A DNA stretch of 64,000 nt from Adiantum capillus-veneris (lineage: Eukaryota; Streptophyta; Polypodiopsida; Polypodiales; Pteridaceae). Below, piece after piece: positions 24,784 to 38,547 of the stretch. The position numbers were made by a program, and so were the translations under genes. The notes below the pieces were generated by a model. That model was not told the DNA's origin. It saw only the letters and a program-made list of their open reading frames with translations, and did no database searches. The stretch covers positions 150,154,107-150,218,106 of the forward strand of contig CM043963.1 of assembly GCA_014529385.2 (NCBI GenBank). The letters are read 5' to 3'. How positions within the stretch are numbered: the first letter of the stretch is position 1; each line of letters opens with the position of its first letter.

Positions 24784-25940
24784 TCAATTTGGGTACATTT
24801 CTAACATTGTGCAGCATAAACTCAGTGCATTATGCATAGAAAACGTGATGTTGCCTACACCGCATATATCAAGCTCATAAGATTTGTTTAGCTTCACAAT
24901 GCCATGCGTGGCAGTGTATATAGAAAACCACTCCTTGTGAGGAGTCACGTGAAAGCTAGCACTTGAGTTTACAATCCAATTCTGCGCATAACACTCGTCA
25001 AGAGCTAACAATGCATCAAGACTCAAATCAGATGTGAAAATCAACACATCATTTGGCACGTCAGAAACTTTTTCAATGGCTAGAGACTCAACCACATTAA
25101 TTTCTTCAATCTTCACGCTACTTTTAGGTTTATCATACTTTGCTTTCTCTTTGCCCTTATCACGTTGCATTGTGCGGTAATATTTCTTCAAGTGTCCCTT
25201 TTTATGGCAGTAGTAACACTCAACATTTTGCATGTCTTTGCCACGACTCTTGCTACGACCTTGCTTGCACTATTGTGAACAATCACGGCTAAGATCACAC
25301 TACCTTTGCTTGTAACGATTGCCACTAGCCACATATGCATCACCATGCCCACTCGCATAAAGAGATTGATGCCGAATCTCCTCAATGAGCAACATACCAG
25401 TAACATCGTTGAAAACTAGCATGCCATTTGGTGTAGACTTGCTTATGGTTGTGTTGAAGGTATCCGATGATGATGGTAGCGAACATAGCAAGAAAATAGC
25501 CTTCATTTCATCATCGAAACTGAGAGCTTTTGAAATAAGCTATGAGTACACATTGTTGAACTCGTTTAAGTGAGAACTAACATTAGTGCCCTCTTTCATA
25601 TTCATGCATGCCAATTTCTTCATCAAGAAAACCTTGTTCGAGGCGTTGTTTCCATCCCAAAACTGACATAGAGCATCCCACAAATCTTTGGCATTGGTCT
25701 TATCCATTACTATAAAGTAAATGGATTCACCAAGGGGTAGTCGAATGGTCACCATAGCACACTCATTCAAGTCATCCCACTCATTATTATTGTATGCATT
25801 TTCTCTTCTTGCACGCAAGGGTGCTATTAAGCCTTTGTTGATCAAAACATCTTGCATATGCTACCGCCAAATGACAAAGTTTGAGCCATCAAGCTTTTTG
25901 ATGTAGTACTCTTCTCTTTCGCAATGACTACTCACAACCA
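24784..25940 (-). pseudogene. copia-2 gag and protease
   Basis: Copia gag starts at about 25940, with a frame containing DLWDALCQFWDGNNASNKVFL and MKEGTNVSSHLNEFN. The zinc knuckle reads C-Y-Y-C-H-K-K-G-H-L-K-K-Y-Y, so the fourth ligand Cys is replaced by Tyr. The protease active site reads VNSSASFHVTP where the family has D-S-G-A, so the catalytic Asp is Asn. Several frameshifts break the gag. The replacements at these motifs fit G-to-A changes in the coding strand. Confidence 0.85.
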
Positions 25941-28020
<2,080 letters not shown>

Positions 28021-28040
28021 GTGCCTGAGCTCTGATACCA
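28021..28040 (-). promoter_or_regulatory. copia-2 primer binding site (tRNA-iMet)
   Basis: The minus strand reads TGGTATCAGAGCTCAGGCAC, an exact match to the TGGTATCAGAGC core. It is 2 or 11 nt from the LTR depending on which TG is the true LTR end (28043 or 28052). Confidence 0.85.
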
Positions 28041-28051
28041 CTTGTAGATTG

Positions 28052-28219
28052 TGTCGTGTGGTGAGTGCAAGAGGGAAGGAGACAAGGGGAGGGGATACAG
28101 GAGACACACAACTTTTGGGTGGAGCATTAGGAAGTGAGTAACTCTCTTCTCCTTCTTATGAACAAAAGAATACAAGAGGACGGGCGCCCGGCCATGGGCC
28201 ATTGGCCTAAAACCTAACA
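28052..28219 (-). repeat. 5' LTR of copia-2
   Basis: TGTCGTGTGGTGAG ... GCCTAAAACCTAACA, pairing with 21728-21875. A TG at 28043 is an alternative end that would give the more usual 2-nt spacing to the primer site. Confidence 0.82.
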
Positions 28220-28680
28220 ATTCAAAAGGAACTCCTCGCAATCAAGAGTTTAGTATGTTTCATGTAAAGCAGAAGGCTCTCAATAATGAGACGAAAACCT
28301 CCACACAAATCAGCCCAAAGGCCCAAAAAAGAAGCCAAAGGGAGTGAAGAAAAGAAAATTCCACACTCCCTCTTAGTTGAAGGCCTCCATGGAAGGGGGC
28401 AAATATTTCTATTGTGGCGAGAAAGGCCACAAGAAATCAGATTTCCCATAGCTTAAGAAATATTCTCCTCCTCCTACATCCAATTCAATACTTGATGTAC
28501 AAGCTAATACTAGGAAGGAGAAAGGTAAAAGACATCTTTTGAAAGGGTGGGGCAACTTGAATCGGCAGAGAGTATTGATATTGGTTGATCCAAGCTCAAT
28601 TAACAATTTCATTTCATTGGATACCTCAGAATCGCTCTCTAGAGAGTGGAGCTCCAATCAGCTCAGGATTAGCCATTGAA
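28220..28680 (+). pseudogene. gypsy H gag knuckle and protease
   Basis: The gag continues after copia-2. The zinc knuckle reads K-Y-F-Y-C-G-E-K-G-H-K-K-S-D-F-P, with the first and last Cys of the C-x2-C-x4-H-x4-C motif both Phe, so zinc binding is lost. The protease follows: VLILVDPSSINNFIS, with DPSS in place of the active D-S-G-S. Both changes mark a long-dead copy. Confidence 0.75.
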
Positions 28681-29163
28681 GGGTTGACTACAAATTCCAC
28701 TCCTATCCAAGGATAGCTAAATTTAAAGATCAGAAAGTACTTTGATAAAAAATCTTTCCTAGTAGCCCCAATACAAGAATAAGACCTTACGTTGGCTAGC
28801 TTGTGTATGACTCACTCATTAAGTGTTGATGCTCACTTATTTGACCCCTTCACACTTGTGCTTTCAAGGAAAGAGGTTCTAAGCTATCAAGTGGCAATAG
28901 ATAAGAGTTCAACAAGAGATTCTTCACTCCAAGTTCACTTTATCGATCTACTTACAATCTTTACTAGTAGTAAGGATACCTATGATGGTCCACATCTACC
29001 TAATGGTTTAAGTTGTATCACTTTGATGTGTGTGACCGTAGCATTACCTACAACATGGGAAAAGCTGACAAAGGGTTTTTGGTTGCCAAGATAAGACCAA
29101 GGTGCTAACTTTGAGCGTCATTCTTATTATTATTATTATGTGTATTGAGTTATTCGTCAGGCT
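28681..29163 (+). other. Unassigned tail beside gypsy H
   Basis: A 100-codon plus-strand frame (28792-29094) has no recognisable motif. It may be out-of-frame protease or pol of element H. Confidence 0.35.
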
Positions 29164-29221
29164 TGTTGGTTCCACATGTGTAGTCATAGGGTGATCACCA
29201 ATGATAGGCGCCCACCAGATT

Positions 29222-29258
<37 letters not shown>

Positions 29259-29634
29259 GTTTCATTGTTGGCCAAGTGTGGGCACCCATATGTGGACGAG
29301 ACAACTTACATAAGTGGTCTATAACCCTAACTTTTTCTCATTCTCAAATGTATGGTTTTACTCTTGGTCTCCTCATGTGCTATCTCATGTTGTGTGTGTG
29401 TGTGTGTGCGCGCATGTGCACACGCACGTGAGAGCGGCAGTACGATAACAACAAGGTGATTGAGCACCGGGTGACGAGCTCCCTCTTCAGACGGTTCGAG
29501 TTTCCTGCATCAACAGCTACACAGAGGTGAGTGACACACCTGTCTATGTCTGTGAGCTTACCTACATCTAGGTTGTGTGTTTGCAGCCTTAGTGACTCAC
29601 ACACGATGCATAGCAAGGCCCTTGTGATCCAACA
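29164..29634 (+). repeat. 5' LTR of a gag-protease element
   Basis: TGTTGGTTCC ... TGATCCAACA gives perfect 6-bp inverted termini (TGTTGG/CCAACA) and is followed by a tRNA-Asp-like primer site. It contains AG (29226-29254) and GT arrays. The sequence does not resemble the LTRs of the related element at 55207-63500. Confidence 0.6.
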
Positions 29635-29637
29635 TTT

Positions 29638-29656
29638 TTGGCACCGTTGTCGAGGA
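29638..29656 (+). promoter_or_regulatory. Primer binding site, tRNA-Asp-like
   Basis: TTGGCACCGTTGTCGAGGA resembles TGGCGCCGTTGCCGGGGA, the plant tRNA-Asp primer sequence known from Athila-type elements, with about three mismatches. Confidence 0.6.
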
Positions 29657-30089
29657 GGCGCTATGTGTCAAGCTCCAGATGCAACTCTGTAGCTTTTTTT
29701 GTAACATTTTTGTTTTTTTGCACAGATTTGTGTGCGGCATGCTAGACCTAGTAGCTCAATTATTGTTTTGTGCAGATCTGTTATGACAACAGTATAGATT
29801 TGTTGTTTTGGTTGAGAAAAGGTGTTTTAATAGTGTAGTTTCTGTGTTTTTTGCATTTTCACTAATTTTTGCACTGTCCTCGGCATTTTATGTTGTAATT
29901 CTGCATTCTTTGCATTAATTTTTGCATTTTTTGCATCAAATTCTGTAGTTTTTGTTTTTTGGTTGGACTTTGTGCATTTTTGGCAATTTCTAATTTTCTA
30001 ATAATTTTTGAAAAAAATATTTTTCAAAATAAAAACAGATATGCCACACAATCGGCTCAAAATTTTGACTCGGTTTTTTTTTGCTATAA

Positions 30090-30703
30090 ATTAAAGAGGT
30101 TGAGCGCTATATCTTGGCAGCTAGAAAAAAGGAAATTAAAAGCTTACGCAAGACATAACAACTTAGAGAACTAAAGGCAAAGGGCCCTATGACAACATTC
30201 ATGCCAGTTGACCAATCGAGTACTCCCGAATTAGCAGTCATCAAGGGTCAGACCATAGGGAGCCACATTGCATCTACTTCGAAGGACACCCCTAGTACCT
30301 CAATCCTAGATGGGGCATTTCTAAATGAAAATTCGGAGTATGAACTACAAACAAAGACTTTAGCCAACCTATACATGGGTCACACATACCATATGGGTTG
30401 GTTAGTCGTTCTACAATCCATAGCGGGCGCTACTAGCTTATAGGAGCAACAACAAAGAGTTAGTGATGTCATCCATAGGGTTATTGAGTTGGAGAGGCAA
30501 AACAAAGGGATAAGCATGCCTTCAACGGGTCTCATGAAATTCTTGGATACAGGGAAGGCCATACAACCGACCTATCACAAATGGAGACCCCCTCAATGAT
30601 TGCGACGGATCCTTCATATGTTGTTTCACCGGGAGTCTCAGTACAGTATGAGGAGAGTCTGAGCCCACAAGCAATAGTTTCACCTTTCCAAATTTATCTC
30701 AAG
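30090..30703 (+). pseudogene. gag N-terminal region of a gag-protease element
   Basis: Blocks in order are VERYILAARKKEIKSLRK, SSTPELAVIKGQ, ASTSKDTPSTSILDG, MGWLVVLQS, VIHRVIELERQNKGISMPS, MKFLDTGKA and a remnant of VSPGVS. All occur in the same order in the minus-strand element at 60678-61711, so the two are related. One stop after GATSL and a frameshift near 30560 are present. The frame is cut at 30708 by copia-1; capsid and protease are missing. Function of this N-terminal extension is unknown. Confidence 0.75.
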
Positions 30704-30708
30704 AGAGA

Positions 30709-30897
30709 TGAAGGAGTACGAGCGGAAGTGCGACGCGAGAGAGAGTGCGATAAAAAGAGCACGACGATATGGTGAACTCGCTCTACTGTAATGTGTGGAG
30801 CATAGTGAGTTCTTATTAGGTTTTTACAAAAGAATATGTGTACATACCTGGCGGCTCGCCCACTTACCTAGGCGACCACATTGGGCTTATACCAACA
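30709..30897 (-). repeat. 3' LTR of copia-1
   Basis: TGAAGGAGTACGAG ... TATACCAACA, 189 bp. The adjacent polypurine tract on the minus strand is AAGTGGGAGGT (30898-30908). Target duplication AGAGA lies just outside. Confidence 0.93.
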
Positions 30898-30985
30898 ACC
30901 TCCCACTTAAAGTCCAATGTGGTACTTTAGTGTGAGAGAAGCTACTATACAAGCTAATATACAAGAGATGTAGAGAAGTGATGCA

Positions 30986-33900
30986 CTACCCTACACCTAA
31001 CTGCTTGCGAAAATGCGCAAAGCTCTCTGAGGGAAGTCCTTTTGTAAGTAGATCAGCAGGATTTTCTGTGGTGTGAACTTTGACAAGCTGAAGTTGCTTA
31101 TCCTCGAGCATTTCCCTGATGAAATGATACTTCACATCCACATGCTTTGTCTTTGAGTGATAAACTGGATTGCAAGCCAATTGTATAGCACTTTGACTAT
31201 CACAATATAACACAGGCATCTCTTCTTTGATTCCAAAATCTGTTACTAGTCGATTAAGCCAAATTGATTCTTTGCATGCCTCTGATGCTGCAACATATTC
31301 AGCCTCTGTAGTAGACTGAGTAACACAATCTTGTAATCTAGAACGCCATGATACTGCTCCACCAGCCAATGTAAAGACATACGCTGACGTAGACCTTCGG
31401 TTGTCTAAGTCACCTGCATAATCTGAGTCTGTAAAACCCTTTACACTTAGCTCCTGACTCCCATAGCATATACGCATACTCTTTGTAGCTTTCAGTTATC
31501 TCAATATTCCTTTCACTGCCTCCCAATGTTTCTTGCCTGGGTTTGACATGTATCGACTTACTACTCCCACTGCAAATGCAATGTCTGGGCGAGTAGCAAT
31601 CATTGCATACATCAAACTACCCACTGCAGACGCATATGGAATCTTATCCATTTCAGCTTGTTCTTCCTCAGACACAGGACAATCTTGTTTGCTAAGTTTC
31701 ACATATGGTGGCAATGGAACACTCAATGCCTTTCCCTTCTCCATATTGAAACGTTGCAAAACCTTGTCAATATACTCTGTTTGAGATAACCAAATCAACT
31801 TCTTTGATCTATCTCTCTCAATCCGCACACCAAGTATATGACTTGCCTCACCCATGTCTTTCATGTCAAATGATTTTGCCATCTTTGACTTCAAAGCTGA
31901 TATTTCTTCCAAGTGCTTGCCAGCAATCAACATGTCATCCACATACAAAATAAGGATCATCCAACTACCATCCTTAGCCTTCTTTGTATATAGACATTGA
32001 TCGAACTCACTACGTTTGTAGCCTTGAGAAAGCATAAACTTGTGGAATTTATGGTACCATGCCCTCGGTGATTGTTTTAAGACATAAAGACTCTTTAACA
32101 ACTGGCATACCCAATCTTCCTTGCCTTTCTCAACAAACCCTTCTGGCTGCTGCATGTAAATTTCCACATCTAAATCACCATGCAAGAACGCTGTCTTGAC
32201 ATCCATTTGGTGCAACACCAAATCTAATATGGCAACCAATGCAAGAAAGCATCTCAATGTAGTCATCTTGACCACCGGAGAGAAGACTTCATCAAAGTCA
32301 ATGCCTTGTTCTTGCTTAAAGCCCTTGGCAACAAGCCTTGCTTTGTACTTTGGCTGACTATCATGAGCGGTGATCTTATACCTGTAAACCCATTTACAAG
32401 GTAGAGCCTTTTTGCCCTGTGGTAATTTAACTAGCTTCCATGTCTTGTTTTTCTGCAGAGCTGTCATCTCTGACTGCATGGCCAATTGCCAATTCCCAGA
32501 GTCCTTCATTTGCACTGCTTCCTTGTAACATGAAGGCTCATTGCAATCAGTCAACATGACATAGTTCATAGATGGAACAAACCTATCAGGAGGTCGCGTG
32601 ACACGTCCAGATCTACGCACAATAGGTGGCTCAGGCTCAGCCACAACCTGTGGTTCCACTCTATCCTGTCCTTGCTCCTCTTGAGCCCTGACATTTTGTC
32701 TTGCACGTGCAGGTCCATCTTCTTGGAAAACAACTCTTCTAATCTCCTCAACCCTCTCTGGTTTAGAATGATATTTGGATTCATTAAAGTGAACATCATT
32801 GCTGCGAACAACCTTTCTGGATTCGGGATCCCAAAGTCTGTACCCCATCTCACCAGAATTACCATAGCCTAGAAAGATGCACTTTCTACTCTTTGGCTCA
32901 AGTTTGTTCCTAAATTCCTTTGGAACGTGAGTATATGCCTCACAGCCAAAGACTCTGAGATGCTTGTATGAGGGCATTTTGCCTTACCATACCATCTCTG
33001 GCACTTAATCCTTTTGCAAAACCTTGCTAGGAGATCTATTTACAAGATGAACAGCTGTTGATACAGCTTCAGCCCAAAACCCATTTGGCAGTTGTGCATT
33101 AGACAACATACTTCTGACCTTCTCTTGTATGGTCCTATTCATCCTCTCAGCAACACCATTTTGAGGAGGATTGTAAGGAGCAGTAAGTTCACGTTTTATA
33201 CCTTTTGACTCACAAAAGTCCTGAAAGACCTTTGAAACATACTCTCCACCATTGTCAATGCGTAATCATTTAAGCTTCTTGCCACTTTGATTCTCCACAA
33301 GTGTCACAAACGTTTTGAAAACACTAAACGCTTCATCCTTGTGCTTGAGAAAGTAAACCCATACTTTCCTCGAGTAATCATCTATAAATGTCATAAAGTA
33401 AAAAGCTCCCCCTAGAGATAGGTTAGGCATAGGTCCACACAAATCACTATGAACAAGTGCCAACTGTGTATCTCTTCTACTGCTTCTATGCTTATGTGGC
33501 TGCTGTGTTTGCTTACCATACAGACAATGTTCATGGAATTCAAAATCACTAAATGAAAAGCCAGGCAAATAACCAGAATGAGACAAGATTTCCATTCCCT
33601 TCTTGGACATATGTCCTAACCGGCTATGCCACAAAGAAACGTTCGGCTGCTCGGTTAAATTGATTACATTTTTAGAGACATTTGATACATAAATCATGTA
33701 AAGTCCTCCAGACTTTACTCCATGTGCTACTGTCATAGAACCCTTGGATATCTTCCACATGTTCTGTCCAAAAGTGGTGACGTAGCCAGCATCATCAAGT
33801 AAACCTGTGCTGATCAAGCTCTTTGTAATTGCGGGAACATGTCTCACATTCTTCAGCGTGAAAGAAGAGCCATTTTGAAACTTCAGTTGAACATCTCCAA

Positions 33901-34966
33901 CACCTAAGATCTCACATGTCTGCCCATTGCCTAGCCGAACATGATTTTTAGTGGGCACATAAGAGGTAAACCACTTTTTGTTTGGAGACACATGAAGTGA
34001 TGCCCCTGAGTCTATAATCCAGTCACTCAGTGCATTTCCATCAGATGCTGTAAGAAGAGCTGATTCCATTGTATTCTTCAAGAAGTAGATGTCTCCTGAC
34101 ACTAGGCTGTCATCCACTGCAACAATGTTTGTCACATTTATTTCTTGAATCTTCACTGAGGACTTGTTCTTCTCACCATGGTCTTCAGCTTTCTCTTTGC
34201 CTTTTTCTGCTTTCCATTCTCTGCAGTCTCTTTTCATGTGACCCTTCTTGCCACAATGGTAGCATTCTATGTCACTCTTGCCTTTAGCACTGCGGGACTT
34301 GCTACGAGACTGATTCCTCTTTCCACCTTTGTACTTTTCTTTGGTCCTTCCCCTGACAACTAAGGCTTTTCCTTTGCCTTTGTCCATTGTCTTTCTATTG
34401 GTTTCTTCAGTAAGCAGACTTCCTTCTACACCTGCTATGTTCAAACCATCTAGAGGTGCAGAATTACTCAAAGCTGTGCGAAAAGTGTCCCAACTTTTCG
34501 GCAATGTGATCAACAGGAACATAGCTCTAACAGGTTCATCAAACTTGACACCTTGAGCTGACAACTGACTGTAGATTGTGTTGAATTCATTCAGATGATT
34601 GGACATAGGTGTCCCTTCTTTCATCTTCAAGTCAACAAGCTTCTTAAGCCAGTATACCTGTGAAGCTGCACTCTGCTTCTCATAAAGATCACTCAGCTTT
34701 AACCATGCTTGATAAGTCGACATCTCGTCTGCTACATTGAAGTAAACGCTTTCTGCCAAAGTCAGCATAATGGTAGAAAGTGCCAATTCATCCATTTCGC
34801 TCCATTCATCTTCGTCCATATCTTCTGGTTTTATCCCCTTGAGCTTTATAGGTTTTATCTGCTTCTTTTGTACCAACACGTGCCAAATCTGCTTCTTCCA
34901 CAATGGGAAATTGGTTCCATCCAGCTTCTTGATATTGTAAAGAGCAGTGTCCTGTGATCCAGCCAT
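30986..34966 (-). pseudogene. copia-1 gag-pol polyprotein, four stops
   Basis: One reading frame of 1327 codons from the ATG at 34966 (MAGSQDTALYNIKKLDG). Gag contains MKEGTPMSNHLNEFNTIYSQ and an intact CCHC knuckle (C-Y-H-C-G-K-K-G-H-M-K-R-D-C). Protease has WIIDSGASLHVSP. Integrase zinc module reads HSRLGH ... H-E-H-C, with the first Cys changed to His; catalytic Asp in HSDLCGPM and in DNGGEYVS, and Glu in QNGVAERMNRT, are kept. RT has MDVKTAFLHGDL and ILYVDDML. RNase H keeps GFTDSDYAG, TEAEYVA and YCDSQSA. Only four in-frame stops break it (TGA near 33261, TAAs near 33004 and 32983, TAA near 31480); no frameshift. Confidence 0.93.
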
Positions 34967-36010
34967 AGCTACGCTTCACAATGGTTTACTTTCCTGGGAA
35001 AAATCGGCAGAGTTTCCCTGTAAACTGACCTCTGAACCAATATCAACCTGTCAAATGAACCAAGAAAACAGACAAAAAGACTCAAAAAACAGCTCTGGTG
35101 TACTCAAAAACAGACCAAAAAACAGCTCAAAAAACACTGTCTCTCTGGCACTGTAAGCTGCGGGTAAACCTGTCCTGCACCTGTACTGTCTCTCACTGTC
35201 CTGTAAGCTTAGAATGTGACAATGCCTCAACGGCAGTAAAGCTAAGATGCAATCCCAACTGCCTAACTCACAGTCAATACATCCTAGCTGCCTATCTAAG
35301 GGTGCTCGAGGGATCGCTCGAAGACCTGTATCATCGAAAGGATCTCAACATTCGAGAATCCCCCAGCTCAATAAAACCTCACTCGACCCTCAACAAAGGC
35401 TGCAGTAAAGCTGACAGTACATAGACTTCCCACAAAGTCATACATCCACAAATTTCCCACTGTATGTTGTAACCGCTGCGGCGGTTGTTTGCTGCGTGAC
35501 TCACAGCCAGCAAACCCTCAACAAACATACATCATCTCTAACAATACATCCCATGCGGAAGTACCTGTAATGTCAGGATGAAATCTGGAATATTAAGCAG
35601 CAAACACAAGCTACCTGATGAACTAGTGGATGTCGCCTACAGTCTGTGTGTAGATGCGCCCGTGTCGTATGTGACACGCCTCCAAGAACTGTGAGCCGTC
35701 CTTCGATGTGTCGACAGCCACAAATCAACACTCTGGGAGTGTTGATATCCTCAACACCTGCAGTTGTAGGCCGAAAACCCCAAATTTGCAGAGTCGGATC
35801 TGCACCCGTCAAGACCACGTAGTCGAAAATGGCCTGCGTAGACCTTTGTCGAAGCCGAACGGTGGCCGAGATGACCTCATAATGAAATTCTGAGAACACC
35901 AAGTCCTTTGAGCTCTCCCACAGGATTTGGGGCCGTGTCTTCACCTGTCAAATTTCACTCCAATCTGAGCTGGTGACTCTAGCCTCCTGCAGTGCTGCCC
36001 CGAGCCTCGA
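34967..36010 (-). other. copia-1 leader region
   Basis: About 1.05 kb between primer site and gag start. No conserved domain in either strand; short frames here are not supported. Confidence 0.7.
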
Positions 36011-36027
36011 TCTGATCTTTGATACCA
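36011..36027 (-). promoter_or_regulatory. copia-1 primer binding site (tRNA-iMet)
   Basis: The minus strand reads TGGTATCAAAGATCAGA, 2 nt after the LTR. The first eight bases match the initiator-Met primer core exactly. Confidence 0.8.
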
Positions 36028-36029
36028 GT

Positions 36030-36221
36030 TGAAGGAGTACGAGCGAAAGTGCGACGCGAGAGAGAGTGCGAGAAAAAGAGCACGACGATATGGTGAACTC
36101 GCTCTACTATAATGAGTGGAGCATAGTGAGTTCTTATTAGGTTTTTACAAAAGAATATGTGTACATACCTGGCGGCCCGCCCACTTACCTGGGCGACCAC
36201 ATTGGGCTTTATACCCCAACA
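36030..36221 (-). repeat. 5' LTR of copia-1
   Basis: TGAAGGAGTACGAG ... TATACCCCAACA, 192 bp, matching 30709-30897. AGAGA follows directly at 36222. Confidence 0.93.
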
Positions 36222-37700
36222 AGAGATTCATAAGCTCGGTTGTACAAATAAGTGGTGAGAAAGGAACGTCCATTTCTCCCAACAATAGCATGTGCACACC
36301 ATTGGATTCAAACATCAAACTATTTTTCTTATAGCCACGCTCTAATGAGGACCCTAACCTGTATAACCACTCCCAACTTAGTACAACATTTGCCTGATCC
36401 ATCTTCATAGCTTGAAAATTCAAGGATGTATGATTCCCTTGAATCTTCAGTAGTACACCCTTTACTTGTGTATCCCACACCTCAGCATCATGGTCGCTAA
36501 TTATAGCTACCTTGTAGCAATGGGAACTAGGGATCTAGAGAAAATTGAGTTGTTTCACTAACTTATAGTTAATAAACTTGTGCAAAACACGATCGTCTAC
36601 CAAGATTCTCACCTTGTGACCTTGGATAAACCCATGCATGCACACCAGTTATTGTAAACCAAAGGCTGGTTACAACATGGAGGTCGTAACACAACACTCC
36701 TGCACCGCTTTGATGTGTGTCATTTCCACATTGGAAAAGCAAGAAGAGGACTCTAGGGGAAGCAGTTGCACCATTTCTTTTCCTTGCGCAACAGATTTTT
36801 CCTTGGGGTAGTCCTTTTTGTTGTGTCCATTTCTTAAACAACATAGCTTTCCTTCTTTGCTTTCTCAAACTCTTTACTATGCAAATGGCTCCTGGCCCCT
36901 TGGGCATTTTGGACGCATCAGATATAGCTACTAAAAATTTTTCTCTTAGTATGTCCATGAAATGATCGTTCATTTGCATGTGAAGTGTCAAGCATGTGGG
37001 TGCAATGCAATAATTTTATGTCAGGATCATCATGTATATGCACCTGCATTATAGCTTTCTCAAGCGTTGTGAGGTCCTGGGTTTTTACTTGCTTCTATGC
37101 TTTGGTGTTAACCCACAAATGAACCCACACACTTGTTGGAAGGTGTTTAGACCCTCCAGCTTGAGGATCACATCACAATAGTGTGAGATATACTCAATCA
37201 AAGTCTTATGTTGGTGCATAGAGCACTTCTCCCATGCACTCTGTCCGCTTCATTGGCGGGAAGAAATTCTTTTATGAACACATCCCCAAAGGTTGCCCAC
37301 ATCTATGGTATGATTCCTTTCTCCTTGAGCAACATCCACCATTTTCAGGCTTTACCTCTAGTGTTAAAATTGTTTGAAGTGCCTTGATTGCATTCGGAGT
37401 TAGTCTAAGATTGTGAATACCATCCTATCGCTCAAGGACATGTTCACATTATCCTTGTTGCACTCCTTTTCCTCCCCTCAAAAAATCGATGGCTTGGTAT
37501 TTTTAACAATTCATCCGTGTTTTTGAGAGAGAAGGGGCAACTCCATTAGATGAGAGCCTTACTCCTGTAGGCTAGGGTTATTATTCTAGGTACAAAGTCA
37601 AAAGGAACTCTAGTCTACTCATTAACTGGGCCCTTGGCTTACTGTTGCATGAAATGCACAAGCATATTAGATTTTTTTCTCACATTTGCATTCAAATGTG
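36222..37700 (-). mobile_element. Ty3/gypsy gag-protease relic I
   Basis: Minus strand. Protease region at 36222-36650: VRILVDDRVLHKFINYKLV, with D-D-R at the D-S-G site, then VVLSWEWLYRLGSSLE and GVHMLLLGE, the C-terminal gypsy protease block. A degenerate knuckle FQCGNDTHQ lies near 36735. Gag segments at about 37080-37210 read YISHYCDVILKLEGL and FICGLTPKHR. Many frameshifts. Its right limit is not defined. Confidence 0.65.
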
Positions 37701-38487
37701 TAAAATTTGACTCTAAGATAGACATCCGTGTTTGCACGGCCCTAAATTTTTTCATGTCAAGCAGTTCTATGCTATCTTCCTAGCCAGTTGTTGCTCAGGC
37801 ACCCTCCATGAGAGTGGCCAACAACGAGGCAACATGAGGGAACTGGTGCATGGTTTTCAAAATCAAAACTATGATGCATGCCGATATCTAAATCCATGGT
37901 GTAAACGTGTTGTGCAAGGAAGAAAAGATGAATGCCTTATTTTAAGAATGTCATGGCAAAACTATAGATCTGCAAATGAGCAATAGTAAGAGAAAGATTG
38001 ATTAGCCTTGCTAGATTGAAGCAATGAATTACAAGTAATTTGCCGATGCCAGTAACGAATTCCAAAAATCACTTTCTACCAAAAAAAAATCTAGATATCC
38101 TTGAAAACTTGTAGCAGTTGACATTGTCAATTCTAATCAAAAGAGATCCTTCAATTCCCAATGAAAAGAGAAGGTCTTGCCTGCTATGTTTGCTTGTCGA
38201 TAACTTGTTCCGAAGTTTGAAACTCATCTTTGGTAAGTTCTAAAAATTTTGCAGCTCTTAAATTTTTTGCAGTGTTGCTTACAAGGTCGAGTGTCAGGTT
38301 CCCCTTTCTCGCAAGGCTACTCCCAAGAATCCCTTTACAACAGTGACTATGGGGGTGTGCCTGAGGTGGGCATGCTCCCTTAGTTGGCTTGAAGGTTTAA
38401 CCTTTGACCCTCCTTACTCCAAACGGAGCGTTTAGTTGTAAACTAGTGCTCAGACAACTTGGCCATGGCATCAGAGCAAGCTACGTA

Positions 38488-38490
<3 letters not shown>
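37701..38490. other. Unassigned stretch
   Basis: No gene supported. A plus-strand sequence TGGCATCAGAGC at about 38465-38476 resembles an iMet primer site but no coding region follows it. A (GA)n array begins at 38491. Confidence 0.4.

Positions 38491-38536
<46 letters not shown>
38491..38536. repeat. (GA)23 microsatellite
   Basis: A pure GA array that coincides with the truncated left edge of the following copia fragment. Confidence 0.97.
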
Positions 38537-38538
<2 letters not shown>

Positions 38539-38547
38539 GGCTTGCTT

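Larger units (their letters stand above)
30709..36221 (-). mobile_element. Ty1/copia element copia-1 (full length)
   Basis: 5513 bp, with LTRs at 30709-30897 and 36030-36221, iMet primer site, polypurine tract and a single gag-pol frame. It is flanked by a perfect 5-bp target duplication AGAGA (30704-30708 and 36222-36226). The LTRs differ at about 6 substitutions and 3 gap bases, so insertion is fairly recent compared with its neighbours. The left flank is a gag-protease element and the right flank a gypsy relic. Confidence 0.95.

Noticed and set aside
35573-35944. 123-codon minus-strand frame in the copia-1 leader
   Set aside because: It lies between primer site and gag with no recognisable domain; treated as leader sequence.
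38455-38480. Primer binding site TGGCATCAGAGC on the plus strand
   Set aside because: No LTR end beside it and no gag downstream; it runs straight into a GA array and a minus-strand copia fragment.
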